Source of the DNA: Eubacterium sp.
GTDB taxonomy: Bacteria; Bacillota; Clostridia; Lachnospirales; Lachnospiraceae
Length of the DNA stretch: 64,000 bases
Direction: 5' to 3'
Assembly: GCA_017480495.1 (NCBI GenBank)
Contig: JAFVAQ010000005.1
Location: 48,072 to 112,071 of the forward strand
The translations under genes were made by a program, and so were the position numbers. Of the stretch, positions 17,396-26,010 are shown piece after piece. Under the pieces are notes generated by a model. The model was not told the DNA's origin and did not search any database. It saw nothing but the letters and a program-made list of their open reading frames with translations. The stretch's first letter is position 1; each line of letters starts with the position of its first letter.

Positions 17396-20300
17396 ATGTA
17401 TTATTCCATGATAGGACTGATAGCGATATTTGTACTAATTATCGTTAATCAGGATATTCTGTTTAATCCTAAAGAGGTGTATCACAAACCTGTATGGATA
17501 GTGTACAGGAGGTTTTTGTTTGCGGTCCTAATCTATCACGTGACAGATGTCCTATGGGGTATTCTTGAGAGTAAGAAGCTAGATCAACTTCTTTTTGCTG
17601 ATACAACTGTTTATTTTATTGTTATGTCAGTGGGAATCTTTTTATGGGCACAGTTTACTGTTAAATATCTGGGCGAGGAAAACTCTTTTGGACATTTTAT
17701 AGTTTTTACTAGCCGTTTAATAGCTATTTCAATTGCTGTACTTGTTATTGCGAATATTTTTTATCCAATACTTTTTGAGGTAGATGCAAATTGTGTTTAT
17801 AAGGCACTTCCTGTAAGATATGGAGTTATTTCCGCTCAGATTCTTATGTTTGTTCTTATTTCTCTTTATGCTGTATCTGCTATGTTCAGACTGCAGAAAG
17901 AAGAGGCTAAGTCTACAAAGTATCAAATACTTGCCTTTTTTGGAATGATTATGGCTATACTTCTTTTCCTTCAGCTTATATTCCCACTTCTTCCTGTTTA
18001 TTCTATAGGATATATGCTGGGAACCTGTATGCTTCATACATTTGTGGCGGCAGATGAGAAGGAAGAGCATCGACGGGAACTTGAGGAAACAGAAAAAATA
18101 ACAGAGCTTAAGGATACAATTGTATCTCTTCTAAACAATATGCCAGGAATGGCATTTACAAAGGATGCTAAGACAGGAGTTTATCTGGCTTGTAATAATC
18201 AGTTTGTTGGATATGCTCATAAAATGAATTCGGATGAAGTTATAGGGCTTACGGATTTTCAAATCTTTGATTCTGAGACAGCGGCACATTTTGTGGAAAC
18301 TGATAAGCTGGCGCTGACTCTCTCTAAACCATATGTTTATTATGAGGATGTTCCGGATGCGGCAGGAAATCAGAGACAGCTTCAGACAACTAAGTTAAAG
18401 TATAAGGACACATCTGGGAAACTATGCGTATTGGGAATGTGCCAGGATATTACAGATATGGTAAGCATCCAGCATGAGCATGCCATGACACAGGAGGCTT
18501 ATGAACAGGCAGTTAGTACGGGTCTCATGTATTCAAATATTGCTCAGACTTTGGCTCGCGATTATGTAGATTTGTATTATATAAATAAAGATACGGAAGA
18601 GTATATAGAGTATCAGAATGGTGAGGGAGATGCTCCGCTTGCCGAAATTCGACGTGGATGGCATTTCTTCAGTGATTGTAAGAAGGAGCTGGCAGAGAAG
18701 GTTTATCCGGAGGATAGAGAGAACTTCCTTCAGGCAATGAATCGTAAAACTCTGATGAGGGCACTTGAGAGGAAAGACACGTTTGTTATGACGTATCGCC
18801 AGATTGGAGAACATGGTCCGGTCTATGTAAATATGAAAATCTCAACCATGGATGATAAGAGCTACCTCATCATGGGTATTACAGATGTGGATGCTGAGAT
18901 GCGTGAAACAATGGCCAGAAACGAGGCTCTATCGAGAGCGCTTCAGTCGGCTGAGCAGGCAAATTTGGCCAAGACAACATTTCTCTCTGGTATGAGTCAT
19001 GAAATTAGAACACCACTGAACTCTATCATCGGTCTAGAGAGGCTTGCATCGAATAAGAAAAATCTGGATGAGGAAACACGTGGATATATGGAGAAAATAA
19101 GCTCCAGTGCTGGTCATCTATTATCTCTGATTAATGATATTCTCGATATGAGTCGTATCGAATCAGGAAAGATTGTTCTAAATAAGGAAGAATTCTCTTT
19201 TAAATCAATGCTTGAACAGATAAGCACAATGATTGGTGCGCAGTGCAGTGAAAATGGACTTAACTATGAATGTAATATAGTTGGCAAGCTGGACAATTCT
19301 TATATCGGTGATGAGACGAAGCTTAAGGAAGTCCTTCTCAACATTTTGTCGAACTCTATTAAGTTCACGGATGCTCCTGGTAAAGTAAAGCTTAAGGTTG
19401 AAAAGGTGGCGGAATTCGAGAACTATTCCACTATACGATTTAGTATTAAGGATGATGGTATAGGGATGGATAAGGATTTTATTCCTGTGCTTTTTGATGA
19501 GTATTCTCAGGAGAATTCAAAACGTAAGACAAAGTATGGTAGTACAGGCCTGGGAATGGCTATTACGAAGAAAATAGTGGAATTGATGGGGGGTTCTATC
19601 AGTGTTGATTCTGAAAAGGGTGTAGGAACTGAGTTTGTGGTTACTGTAGTTCTTCAGAATACCGAGCAACAGGATGATAGTTTTGATAGGAAGCTTGATC
19701 TTAATATACTTAATATTCTTGTGGTAGATGATGATCCTATAGAGGGAGAACATGCCAAGCTTATCTTGGAAGAGATTGGAATTCGAGCAGAATCCTGTAC
19801 TAGTGGACAGGAGGCTCTTCGTAAGATAGAGGTTCAGCATGCAAAGCATAAACCATACAATCTTATCTTAATGGATTGGAATATGCCGGGAATGAGTGGT
19901 CTCGAAACGTCTGCGGAAATAATGAAGCTATATAAAAATGAAAGTACAGTTGTTGCGCTGACTGCCTATAATTGGGATGATATTAGTGAAGAGGCCCAGA
20001 GTGTTGGTGTTGAAAATCACATTACCAAGCCACTCTTTACTGCTAATATTATAGAAAGCTTTGAACAAATAGCGCGTAGAAGCAAGATGCCAATATTCAG
20101 GGAAAAGAAAAAGGCTAAGCTGGCAGGTAGACGAATTCTTCTGGCGGAGGATGTTGATGTAAATGCTGAGCTTTTAGAGGATTCTCTTGAGGTGGAGAAT
20201 ATAAAGGTTGATCATGCTGAGAATGGAAAGGTTGCTCTGGAAATGTTCGAAAAGAGTACTTCCGGAATCTATGCAGCTATACTTATGGATGTTCGTATGC

Positions 20301-20515
20301 CTGTTATGGATGGACTAGAAGCGACGGCTGCTATACGTGCGCTTGATAGAGAGGATGCTAAGAAGATTCCGATAATTGCGCTTACTGCTAATGCCTTTGA
20401 TGAGGACGTTCAGCTATCTACTCAGGCTGGAATGAATGCTCATCTCAGTAAACCAATTGAAGCAGACAATCTGATCAGAGTGCTGGGAGAGCTTATCTAC
20501 GAAGCGGAACACTAA
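17396..20515 (+). CDS. Hybrid histidine kinase with two receiver domains
   Basis: The 1039 residues comprise an N-terminal block of about seven membrane helices (1-225), two PAS-like domains (about 245-500), a HisKA domain with SGMSHEIRTPLN (phospho-acceptor His535), an ATPase domain (NILSNSIKFT, DDGIGMD, GSTGLGMAI) and two receivers with LMDWNMPG (Asp827) and LMDVRMPV (Asp965). No output domain is present, so phosphate probably passes to another protein through a phosphotransfer protein not seen here. PAS modules are near duplicates of those in the diguanylate cyclase upstream, suggesting a shared cytosolic signal and joint control of c-di-GMP or motility. Short spacing indicates one operon. 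Confidence 0.93.
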   Translation: MYYSMIGLIAIFVLIIVNQDILFNPKEVYHKPVWIVYRRFLFAVLIYHVTDVLWGILESKKLDQLLFADTTVYFIVMSVGIFLWAQFTVKYLGEENSFGHFIVFTSRLIAISIAVLVIANIFYPILFEVDANCVYKALPVRYGVISAQILMFVLISLYAVSAMFRLQKEEAKSTKYQILAFFGMIMAILLFLQLIFPLLPVYSIGYMLGTCMLHTFVAADEKEEHRRELEETEKITELKDTIVSLLNNMPGMAFTKDAKTGVYLACNNQFVGYAHKMNSDEVIGLTDFQIFDSETAAHFVETDKLALTLSKPYVYYEDVPDAAGNQRQLQTTKLKYKDTSGKLCVLGMCQDITDMVSIQHEHAMTQEAYEQAVSTGLMYSNIAQTLARDYVDLYYINKDTEEYIEYQNGEGDAPLAEIRRGWHFFSDCKKELAEKVYPEDRENFLQAMNRKTLMRALERKDTFVMTYRQIGEHGPVYVNMKISTMDDKSYLIMGITDVDAEMRETMARNEALSRALQSAEQANLAKTTFLSGMSHEIRTPLNSIIGLERLASNKKNLDEETRGYMEKISSSAGHLLSLINDILDMSRIESGKIVLNKEEFSFKSMLEQISTMIGAQCSENGLNYECNIVGKLDNSYIGDETKLKEVLLNILSNSIKFTDAPGKVKLKVEKVAEFENYSTIRFSIKDDGIGMDKDFIPVLFDEYSQENSKRKTKYGSTGLGMAITKKIVELMGGSISVDSEKGVGTEFVVTVVLQNTEQQDDSFDRKLDLNILNILVVDDDPIEGEHAKLILEEIGIRAESCTSGQEALRKIEVQHAKHKPYNLILMDWNMPGMSGLETSAEIMKLYKNESTVVALTAYNWDDISEEAQSVGVENHITKPLFTANIIESFEQIARRSKMPIFREKKKAKLAGRRILLAEDVDVNAELLEDSLEVENIKVDHAENGKVALEMFEKSTSGIYAAILMDVRMPVMDGLEATAAIRALDREDAKKIPIIALTANAFDEDVQLSTQAGMNAHLSKPIEADNLIRVLGELIYEAEH

Positions 20516-20540
20516 AAAATATAGAAGGACCTAACAAGTA

Positions 20541-21782
20541 ATGGTAGTATCAAATTCAATTAAATATGATAAGAAAACTAAAAAACGCTGGCGGATATGT
20601 CTGATTGTATCAGGTGTGATTATATTTATATATATTCTCCTTTTGCTAGTTGATGCATATTTATTTGCATCTAAGGGGAAAAATCCGTTTCCAGATAATC
20701 CTCTATTGATGATTTTTATCTCATTATTTTTTTCTGTTTCTAATTTGGCTTTTCCGATTTTTGTTATAAGTTTACTACTATCTATAGATTCTAGCGTTTA
20801 TCTTAGGCGACTGGGAAAGAATCATTTTAAAGTGCCTGAAGATAAGAGAGTATATAACAAAGACTTGGCGCAAGTTCCTAGAACTGAGAAGGTTGAAAAT
20901 GTATATTCACGCGATAGCATAATAGCTGGGCTTCTCTTTCTTGTCGGATATATAGCCTTTGTGGCAATAGATATATATTATGTGGTTAAATGGACTAGAC
21001 TTGGAGAGAACGATTCAATAGCGCTATTTATATTTATGATGCTGGCTCATCTCTTTTTTATTATCTTTGCGGTGATTATTTATAGACAAAAGGATAATGA
21101 GAAATATATTGATGAGACGGATGTCAGGGAATACGGCGATTTTAGAAAAAAAAGATTCTCGTTAATGAGTGCTATAGTAGTTCTTGTTATCACTTCTGCC
21201 ATTTCTATATTTGGTGTAAGCATGGCTTTCACGATGACAAAGTATATATATAAATCAAGAAACGGTCATTATGATAAAACCGTCGATGATTTTAAAGCGG
21301 GAGCTACAATGACAGTTGCTTCTAACGACCTTGTAGGGGAAAGATGGAGTGATAGAATAACGAACACTGATAAGGGCGAAAATCTCTCGCCGGAGCTCAG
21401 CTTTGATAAGGTTGAGGGGGCGGATTATTACTACGTATACATGGTTGATGAAACAGCAAATAATTGGGTGCATTGGGTGGCAACGGACGTGAAAGTAGAA
21501 GAGCTAAGTACAGGAGCTAATAAAAAGGAATACAAGGATAGTCCTGAGTTCAAATATATCGGTCCATATCCACCAGAGGGCGACGGCGATCATGTATATA
21601 CTATTTATGTATATGCTATGAAAGCAAAACCGGGTCGTGACAGAGAAATGGAATTCGATGAACCGTCACTATCAGGGGACTATATGTATTACGATTATCT
21701 GTCTATATCTAAGGTGGGGGATCCTAATGAATATGGAAATGTAATAGCCTATGGCTACATTTCTGGAACTTACAGTAGATAA
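20541..21782 (+). CDS. Membrane protein fused to a PEBP (YbhB/YbcL-like) domain
   Basis: The 413-residue product has about five hydrophobic segments in residues 18-235, then an exported C-terminal domain of about 165 residues. That domain matches phosphatidylethanolamine-binding proteins: NLSPELSFDKVEGADYYYVY, NNWVHWVATDV and YIGPYPPEGDGDHVYTIYVY follow the order of the PEBP ligand-pocket motifs. Bacterial YbhB/YbcL proteins are usually small and soluble, so tethering to a multi-helix membrane domain is unusual. It follows the two signalling genes by 25 bp and ends at a terminator, so it is probably the last gene of that operon. Function is unknown. Confidence 0.8.
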   Translation: MVVSNSIKYDKKTKKRWRICLIVSGVIIFIYILLLLVDAYLFASKGKNPFPDNPLLMIFISLFFSVSNLAFPIFVISLLLSIDSSVYLRRLGKNHFKVPEDKRVYNKDLAQVPRTEKVENVYSRDSIIAGLLFLVGYIAFVAIDIYYVVKWTRLGENDSIALFIFMMLAHLFFIIFAVIIYRQKDNEKYIDETDVREYGDFRKKRFSLMSAIVVLVITSAISIFGVSMAFTMTKYIYKSRNGHYDKTVDDFKAGATMTVASNDLVGERWSDRITNTDKGENLSPELSFDKVEGADYYYVYMVDETANNWVHWVATDVKVEELSTGANKKEYKDSPEFKYIGPYPPEGDGDHVYTIYVYAMKAKPGRDREMEFDEPSLSGDYMYYDYLSISKVGDPNEYGNVIAYGYISGTYSR

Positions 21783-21788
21783 AAAATG

Positions 21789-21820
21789 TGCCACGGAGCT
21801 TTGGTTCCGTGGCACTTTCT
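21789..21820. terminator. Bidirectional terminator
   Basis: GTGCCACGGA (21789-21798) pairs with TCCGTGGCAC (21807-21816). A T-rich run follows on the plus strand and an A6 run precedes it, giving U-tracts for both convergent transcripts. Confidence 0.85.
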
Positions 21821-22641
21821 TATTTGGTTAGTTCCCAGAATACAATGGAGCTGGCAGCTGCGACGTTAAGAGAGTCGACGTTATGCTGCATTGGTATCTT
21901 AACGGTGTAATCTGTTTCTTCTAGAACTTTATCTGATAGACCGAAGCCTTCGTTGCCTAGGATTATGGCAAGTTTTTCTTCGGATTTGAGTCGAGGGTCA
22001 TCTATACTTATTGAATTATCTGTAAGTGCCATTGCGGCAGTTTTGAAGGAAAGCTTATGCAGTTCCTTGATATAATCGGAACTACTTATGTTCTTTTTAT
22101 CTAGCTTTGTCCATGGAATCTGAAAAACGGTTCCAACGCTAACTCGCGAAGCGCGTCTATAGAGTGGGTCGGCAGAAGAAGCGGTAAGGATAACAGCTTC
22201 GATTCCAAGAGCGGCAGCAGATCTAAACATTGCCCCTACATTTGTTGGATTTTCTACATCATCAAATACAGCGATTCTTTTATAATTCTTCGTGATTTCT
22301 TCTATGGATTCGAGAAGCTTTCTCTTCATCAGAGCAAGAACTCCGCGAGTGATATTAACTCCCGTGAGGCCCGCGATGGTCTCGTAGTCTCCGACGAATA
22401 CAGGAATTGGTTTATCTATTATACCGAACTGTTCACAGTATTTATCTGCTACAGTATCTAACATTACAAAAGAAACCGGTTCGTATCCCGCGGCAAGAGC
22501 TCTTTCTATAACCATTGGACTTTCAACTACAAAAAGTCCCAGCTCTGGTTCATAATAATGTAGGAGCTGAGCTTCATTTGTGTTAAAATAAGTACTGAGT
22601 TCTGAGGGGATGTTCCCCTTGGTTATATATTCATAATTCAT
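21820..22641 (-). CDS. SpoU/TrmH-family RNA 2'-O-methyltransferase
   Basis: The SPOUT methyltransferase motifs appear in order: VENPTNVGAMFRSAAALG (motif 1), AIILGNEGFGL (motif 2) and PMQHNVDSLNVAAASS (motif 3). These form the knotted SAM-binding fold that methylates ribose in rRNA or tRNA. ATG 22641 (MNYEYITKGNIP) gives a normal 273-residue protein with an N-terminal substrate-binding domain. A longer frame to 22773 would run into the divergent gene. The exact RNA target cannot be told. Confidence 0.9.
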   Translation of the reverse strand: MNYEYITKGNIPSELSTYFNTNEAQLLHYYEPELGLFVVESPMVIERALAAGYEPVSFVMLDTVADKYCEQFGIIDKPIPVFVGDYETIAGLTGVNITRGVLALMKRKLLESIEEITKNYKRIAVFDDVENPTNVGAMFRSAAALGIEAVILTASSADPLYRRASRVSVGTVFQIPWTKLDKKNISSSDYIKELHKLSFKTAAMALTDNSISIDDPRLKSEEKLAIILGNEGFGLSDKVLEETDYTVKIPMQHNVDSLNVAAASSIVFWELTK

Positions 22642-22681
22642 AGCATTTAGAAATATAGCATAGAATAAAAGGAGGTTCAAT

Positions 22682-23023
22682 ATGCCATTTATTGATTCAA
22701 AAATTACTGTAAAAGTTAGTGACGAGACAAAGGAAGTTCTTAAGGCTAAGATCGGAAAGGCTGTATCTATCATCGGAAAGCCAGAGAGCTTTTTGATGGT
22801 TGGTTTTGAGGATGAGTATACTCTTTACTTTGCTGGTAATAAGCTGGAGAAGGGTGTATATGTATCTGTGGATGTATTTGGTTCTGTGAATGGTTCTCAG
22901 GCGGATCAGATGACTGCAGAGATTTGCAAGATTTATGAAGAGGAGCTTGGTATACCTGGTAACAATATCTATGTGGAATACCGTGGTACTTCTGACTGGG
23001 GCTGGAACGGCAGGAATTTCTAG
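22682..23023 (+). CDS. MIF-family tautomerase-like protein
   Basis: The 113-residue protein matches the macrophage migration inhibitory factor/phenylpyruvate tautomerase fold in length and pattern. It begins MPFID, leaving the catalytic N-terminal proline after Met removal, and ends EYRGTSDWGWNGRNF, the family C-terminal signature. AAGGAGG precedes the start. It is divergent from the methyltransferase gene, with 40 bp between them. Bacterial members are scattered and of unknown role; tautomerase activity on keto acids is plausible. Confidence 0.88.
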   Translation: MPFIDSKITVKVSDETKEVLKAKIGKAVSIIGKPESFLMVGFEDEYTLYFAGNKLEKGVYVSVDVFGSVNGSQADQMTAEICKIYEEELGIPGNNIYVEYRGTSDWGWNGRNF

Positions 23024-23030
23024 TTATAAA

Positions 23031-23921
23031 ATGAAACAAAGAACGGTTAATCAATATCTAAAAGAAAAGTATGGTCAGAAGATATATAAGATAGCTATTG
23101 ATAGCGGTTTTACCTGTCCTAATAGAGACGGACGGTTAGATACCAGAGGCTGTATATTCTGCTCGACAGGAGGCTCGGGGGATTTTGCTGAGGATAGAAG
23201 CCTATCTATTACGGAACAGATAGAGCGTGGCAAACGAAGAGTAGAGTCTAAAATGCCTTCTGACCAAACAGAAAGCAATAAATATATAGCTTATTTCCAG
23301 GCTTTTACGAATACATATGCTCCTGTAGAGCATTTGAAGTCTCTATATATGGAGGCGGTCAGGCATCCGGATATTGTAGCAATATCTATTGGGACCAGGC
23401 CGGACTGTCTGCCGGAAGATGTACTTAATTTACTGGGAGAGATAAACAGCATAAAACCTGTTTGGGTCGAACTTGGTCTTCAGACTATTCATGAGAAGAC
23501 AGCAGACTATATAAGACGGGGGTATCCTCTGCCGGTATATGATAAGGCTGTAGAGGAATTAAAGAGAAGAGATATAGAGATAATAACTCATGTGATCCTG
23601 GGGCTGCCCGGGGAATCCAGAGAGGATATGTTGGAATCTGTAAAATACGTAGGAGATAGCGGAGTGCAGGGAATCAAGCTTCAGCTGCTTCATGTATTAA
23701 AAGGGACAGATCTAGAAAAAGATTACAAGGCTGGACTGTTTAAATGCCTGACAATGGAGGAATATATCAATCTGATTGCAGATGCTCTTGATATTCTACC
23801 AGAGGATATTATAATTCACCGAATGACAGGAGATGGTCCGAAGAGAATACTTGTGGCTCCGGAGTGGAGTGCAGACAAAAAAAGAGTTCTTAATGAATTA
23901 AATAAATTGACAAGGGATTAG
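23031..23921 (+). CDS. TIGR01212-family radical SAM protein
   Basis: The 296-residue protein opens with MKQRTVNQYLKEKYGQKIYK, then FTCPNRDG and RGCIFCSTGGSG, the cysteine cluster typical of the TIGR01212 radical SAM family. HVILGLPGESREDM and a C-terminal RMTGDGPKR motif also fit. It should bind a [4Fe-4S] cluster and SAM; the reaction of the family is not settled, though RNA modification has been suggested. The start is placed at ATG 23031, just after the MIF stop; the frame further upstream lies within the MIF gene. Confidence 0.88.
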   Translation: MKQRTVNQYLKEKYGQKIYKIAIDSGFTCPNRDGRLDTRGCIFCSTGGSGDFAEDRSLSITEQIERGKRRVESKMPSDQTESNKYIAYFQAFTNTYAPVEHLKSLYMEAVRHPDIVAISIGTRPDCLPEDVLNLLGEINSIKPVWVELGLQTIHEKTADYIRRGYPLPVYDKAVEELKRRDIEIITHVILGLPGESREDMLESVKYVGDSGVQGIKLQLLHVLKGTDLEKDYKAGLFKCLTMEEYINLIADALDILPEDIIIHRMTGDGPKRILVAPEWSADKKRVLNELNKLTRD

Positions 23922-23974
23922 AACTGTAGTATTTTTGTATTACATTAAATAATACAAAGGTGCTGCAGTTTTTT
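23922..23974 (+). terminator. Terminator enclosing a GntR operator
   Basis: AACTGTAG (23922-23929) pairs with CTGCAGTT (23963-23970), then T6. The loop contains the perfect palindrome at 23935-23957, so one structure ends the radical SAM transcript and carries the operator of the next gene. Confidence 0.65.
23935..23957. promoter_or_regulatory. YtrA-type operator, copy 1 (autoregulation)
   Basis: TTGTATTA-CATTAAA-TAATACAA is a perfect 8-7-8 palindrome upstream of the GntR gene. The same core (TGTATTA-N7-TAATACA) is at 25944-25964 upstream of the ABC exporter. The shared site strongly suggests binding by the GntR protein. Confidence 0.7.
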
Positions 23975-24012
23975 AGAGCAAGCTGCAATTCAACAGTTAA
24001 GAGGAAGCGTAA

Positions 24013-24372
24013 ATGATAATTAAGATAGATGAATATTCAGATGTGCCTATCTATATGCAGATACGAAATCAGATAGTAATTGGTATCTCAAATGGCGAAC
24101 TTGCGCCTGGCGAACAGCTGCCTACAGTACGTGCTCTTGCACTGGAAATGGGTATCAATACTATGACAGTCAGTAAGGTGTATCAGCTACTTAAGTCAGA
24201 AGGATATATACTAACTGATAGAAAAAATGGCGCTCGAGTTAGAGAGAGTATAAGTAAGTCTGGCGTACTAAGTGACGAGAACAAAACTGAACTTAAGCGT
24301 ATAGTATCTGAGGCAAGACTTTCAGGAGTTCCAAAGAAGGATATCCTGAAGTTAATTGAGGAATATTATTAA
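24013..24372 (+). CDS. GntR-family regulator, YtrA subfamily
   Basis: The 119-residue protein is almost only a winged helix (PIYMQIRNQIVIGISNGELA, LPTVRALALEMGINTMTVSK, YQLLKSEGYI) with a short helical C-terminus. This is the YtrA type of GntR repressor, which usually controls a neighbouring ABC exporter. Identical-core palindromes lie upstream of this gene and of the ABC operon at 26011, supporting repression of both. A DUF5808 membrane gene follows after 41 bp. The inducer is unknown; in Bacillus subtilis the YtrA operon responds to cell-wall-active antibiotics. Confidence 0.9.
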   Translation: MIIKIDEYSDVPIYMQIRNQIVIGISNGELAPGEQLPTVRALALEMGINTMTVSKVYQLLKSEGYILTDRKNGARVRESISKSGVLSDENKTELKRIVSEARLSGVPKKDILKLIEEYY

Positions 24373-24413
24373 AACTTCTAATACTATTCTGTTTGTATTT
24401 GAAAGGCGTAAAT

Positions 24414-25844
24414 ATGAATATTATATTTAATATTATAATGCTGGTGATCCTGGTTCCGACCGTTTTATTCCTTTTTCTTTATGAGTATCCAGCGAAATGG
24501 AGAGATAAGAAATATATATATGGAGTACTTAACCGCACTGAGTTTAAGGAAGAGAAGACAGCAGAAAGAGTAGATGAGATAGCATCAACCTGCAGAAAAA
24601 ATGCGAAATGGCTGCTCTTCATTTCTCTTATTCTTATGGTGCTTTTTTGTTTTATTCCAGACTTTACAATCAGGATTATTGTATGGACTACTTTTGTTTT
24701 TCTTGATTTAGTGCTGATGTTTGTTCCTTTTTCGAAGGGCAATAGTGAGCTGAAGAGTCTTAAGCGTGAACTGGGAATTGCTTCAAAAAAAGGTGTAGTA
24801 TATACGGATTTGAAAGGAGCGGGATCCATTCATGCACTTAAAAAATCAAGCATATTAGTTCCGAATATTATAGCTACAGTATTCTTTCTAGTGGCTCTTC
24901 TTAATGATATAGGAGTAGTTAAGCTCGTTGGATTACTTCCCGGACAGTTTCCATACCAAGCTCGAATAATGACTGGTATGACAGGGGCGCTTCTTTTTAT
25001 CAGTATTATGCTCATTCCCATAGCATTAATGATGGATGGAATCAGAAATGAAGTTATCTCTGAAGATAGTGACGTCAATGCTAATTACAATAGAGCCAAA
25101 AAGAAAAATATGGCGAACTTCATGGTATTGTTCGCCTGGATTAATACAATAGTTATAATTATCATGATGATAATAATGTGTATATGGGATAATCAGTTGA
25201 TTTATCTAGCTTTATATGCAGTATATATGTTCGCTATTATGATAGGTGTGTTCTTCTACGGTAAGAGACAGAAAGAGATAGAGAAGAGATACAAGAAGGA
25301 AACCTCTGTTGAGGTAGATGATGATGATAACTGGATACTTGGACAGATATACTATAATCCCGATGATAAGAGACTGAATATTACTAAAAGGGTAGGCGTC
25401 GGATCTACAGTAAATATGGCACATCCTGTTGGTAAGGCTATATACATAGCTTCAGCGCTTCTCGTGATCTTCACATTTATTATATTGATATATGTTGGTG
25501 TGCTTAGTAAGACACCGATGGAAGTAAGGCTCTCTGATGGAAACCTTGTATGTCATCAGATGAAGGATGATTACGTTATCCCTATAAGTAGTATAGATGA
25601 AATTAGTATGGGATCAGACTCTGGCAAGCTTAAGCTTCGTAAAGAGGCTGGATATGACATGCCTCCGATGAATAAAGGGAAGTTCAATATAAATGATGAG
25701 GGTGGCTGTATAACATTTCTTGATTTAGATACAAAAAACTATATTATTATCAGTGCTGAAGGAAAGAAATACTATATAAATGCACCGAGTGACGAGGAAA
25801 CTGAGAAAATCTATAATGAGGTAGTAAATCAAATATCTGATTAG
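24414..25844 (+). CDS. Multi-pass membrane protein with DUF1648/DUF5808-type domains
   Basis: The 476 residues include an N-terminal helix, paired helices near residues 65-110, further helices in the middle, and the block WILGQIYYNPDDKRLNITKR followed by VGVGSTVNMAHPVGKA, which matches DUF5808. A C-terminal domain of about 110 residues after the last helix looks like a bacterial PH-like fold. ATG 24414 is chosen over a TTG at 24393 because AAAGG lies just upstream. Such proteins commonly accompany YtrA-type regulators and may sense envelope stress; that role is inferred. Confidence 0.75.
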   Translation: MNIIFNIIMLVILVPTVLFLFLYEYPAKWRDKKYIYGVLNRTEFKEEKTAERVDEIASTCRKNAKWLLFISLILMVLFCFIPDFTIRIIVWTTFVFLDLVLMFVPFSKGNSELKSLKRELGIASKKGVVYTDLKGAGSIHALKKSSILVPNIIATVFFLVALLNDIGVVKLVGLLPGQFPYQARIMTGMTGALLFISIMLIPIALMMDGIRNEVISEDSDVNANYNRAKKKNMANFMVLFAWINTIVIIIMMIIMCIWDNQLIYLALYAVYMFAIMIGVFFYGKRQKEIEKRYKKETSVEVDDDDNWILGQIYYNPDDKRLNITKRVGVGSTVNMAHPVGKAIYIASALLVIFTFIILIYVGVLSKTPMEVRLSDGNLVCHQMKDDYVIPISSIDEISMGSDSGKLKLRKEAGYDMPPMNKGKFNINDEGGCITFLDLDTKNYIIISAEGKKYYINAPSDEETEKIYNEVVNQISD

Positions 25845-25850
25845 TGCCTT

Positions 25851-25884
25851 AAAGGCTGTGTACTAAGTATGCGGCCTTTTTTTT
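25851..25884 (+). terminator. Terminator after the DUF5808 gene
   Basis: AAAGGC (25851-25856) pairs with GCCTTT (25874-25879), running into a T8 tract. Confidence 0.75.
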
Positions 25885-25913
25885 ATTTAAATATACGTTG
25901 TTTCCGATTTTTC

Positions 25914-25973
25914 TTGACAATACGAAAAATAAGGTGTATTGTCTGTATTACAAAAGATAATACAAACAATACA
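25914..25973 (+). promoter_or_regulatory. Promoter of ABC exporter with YtrA-type operator, copy 2
   Basis: TTGACA (25914-25919), 17 bp, then TATTGT (25937-25942) form a sigma-A-type promoter. A 16-7-16 inverted repeat (25935-25950 and 25958-25973, one mismatch) covers the -10 and start region. Its core TGTATTA-N7-TAATACA equals the site before the GntR gene, so binding would block RNA polymerase. Confidence 0.75.
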
Positions 25974-26010
25974 AAGAATATAAATGATCTGGAGTATCGA
26001 GGAGAAAGCT

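Noticed and set aside
22642-22773. N-terminal extension of the SpoU methyltransferase
   Set aside because: The extra 44 residues overlap the divergent MIF gene and its ribosome site; ATG 22641 starts the conserved part.
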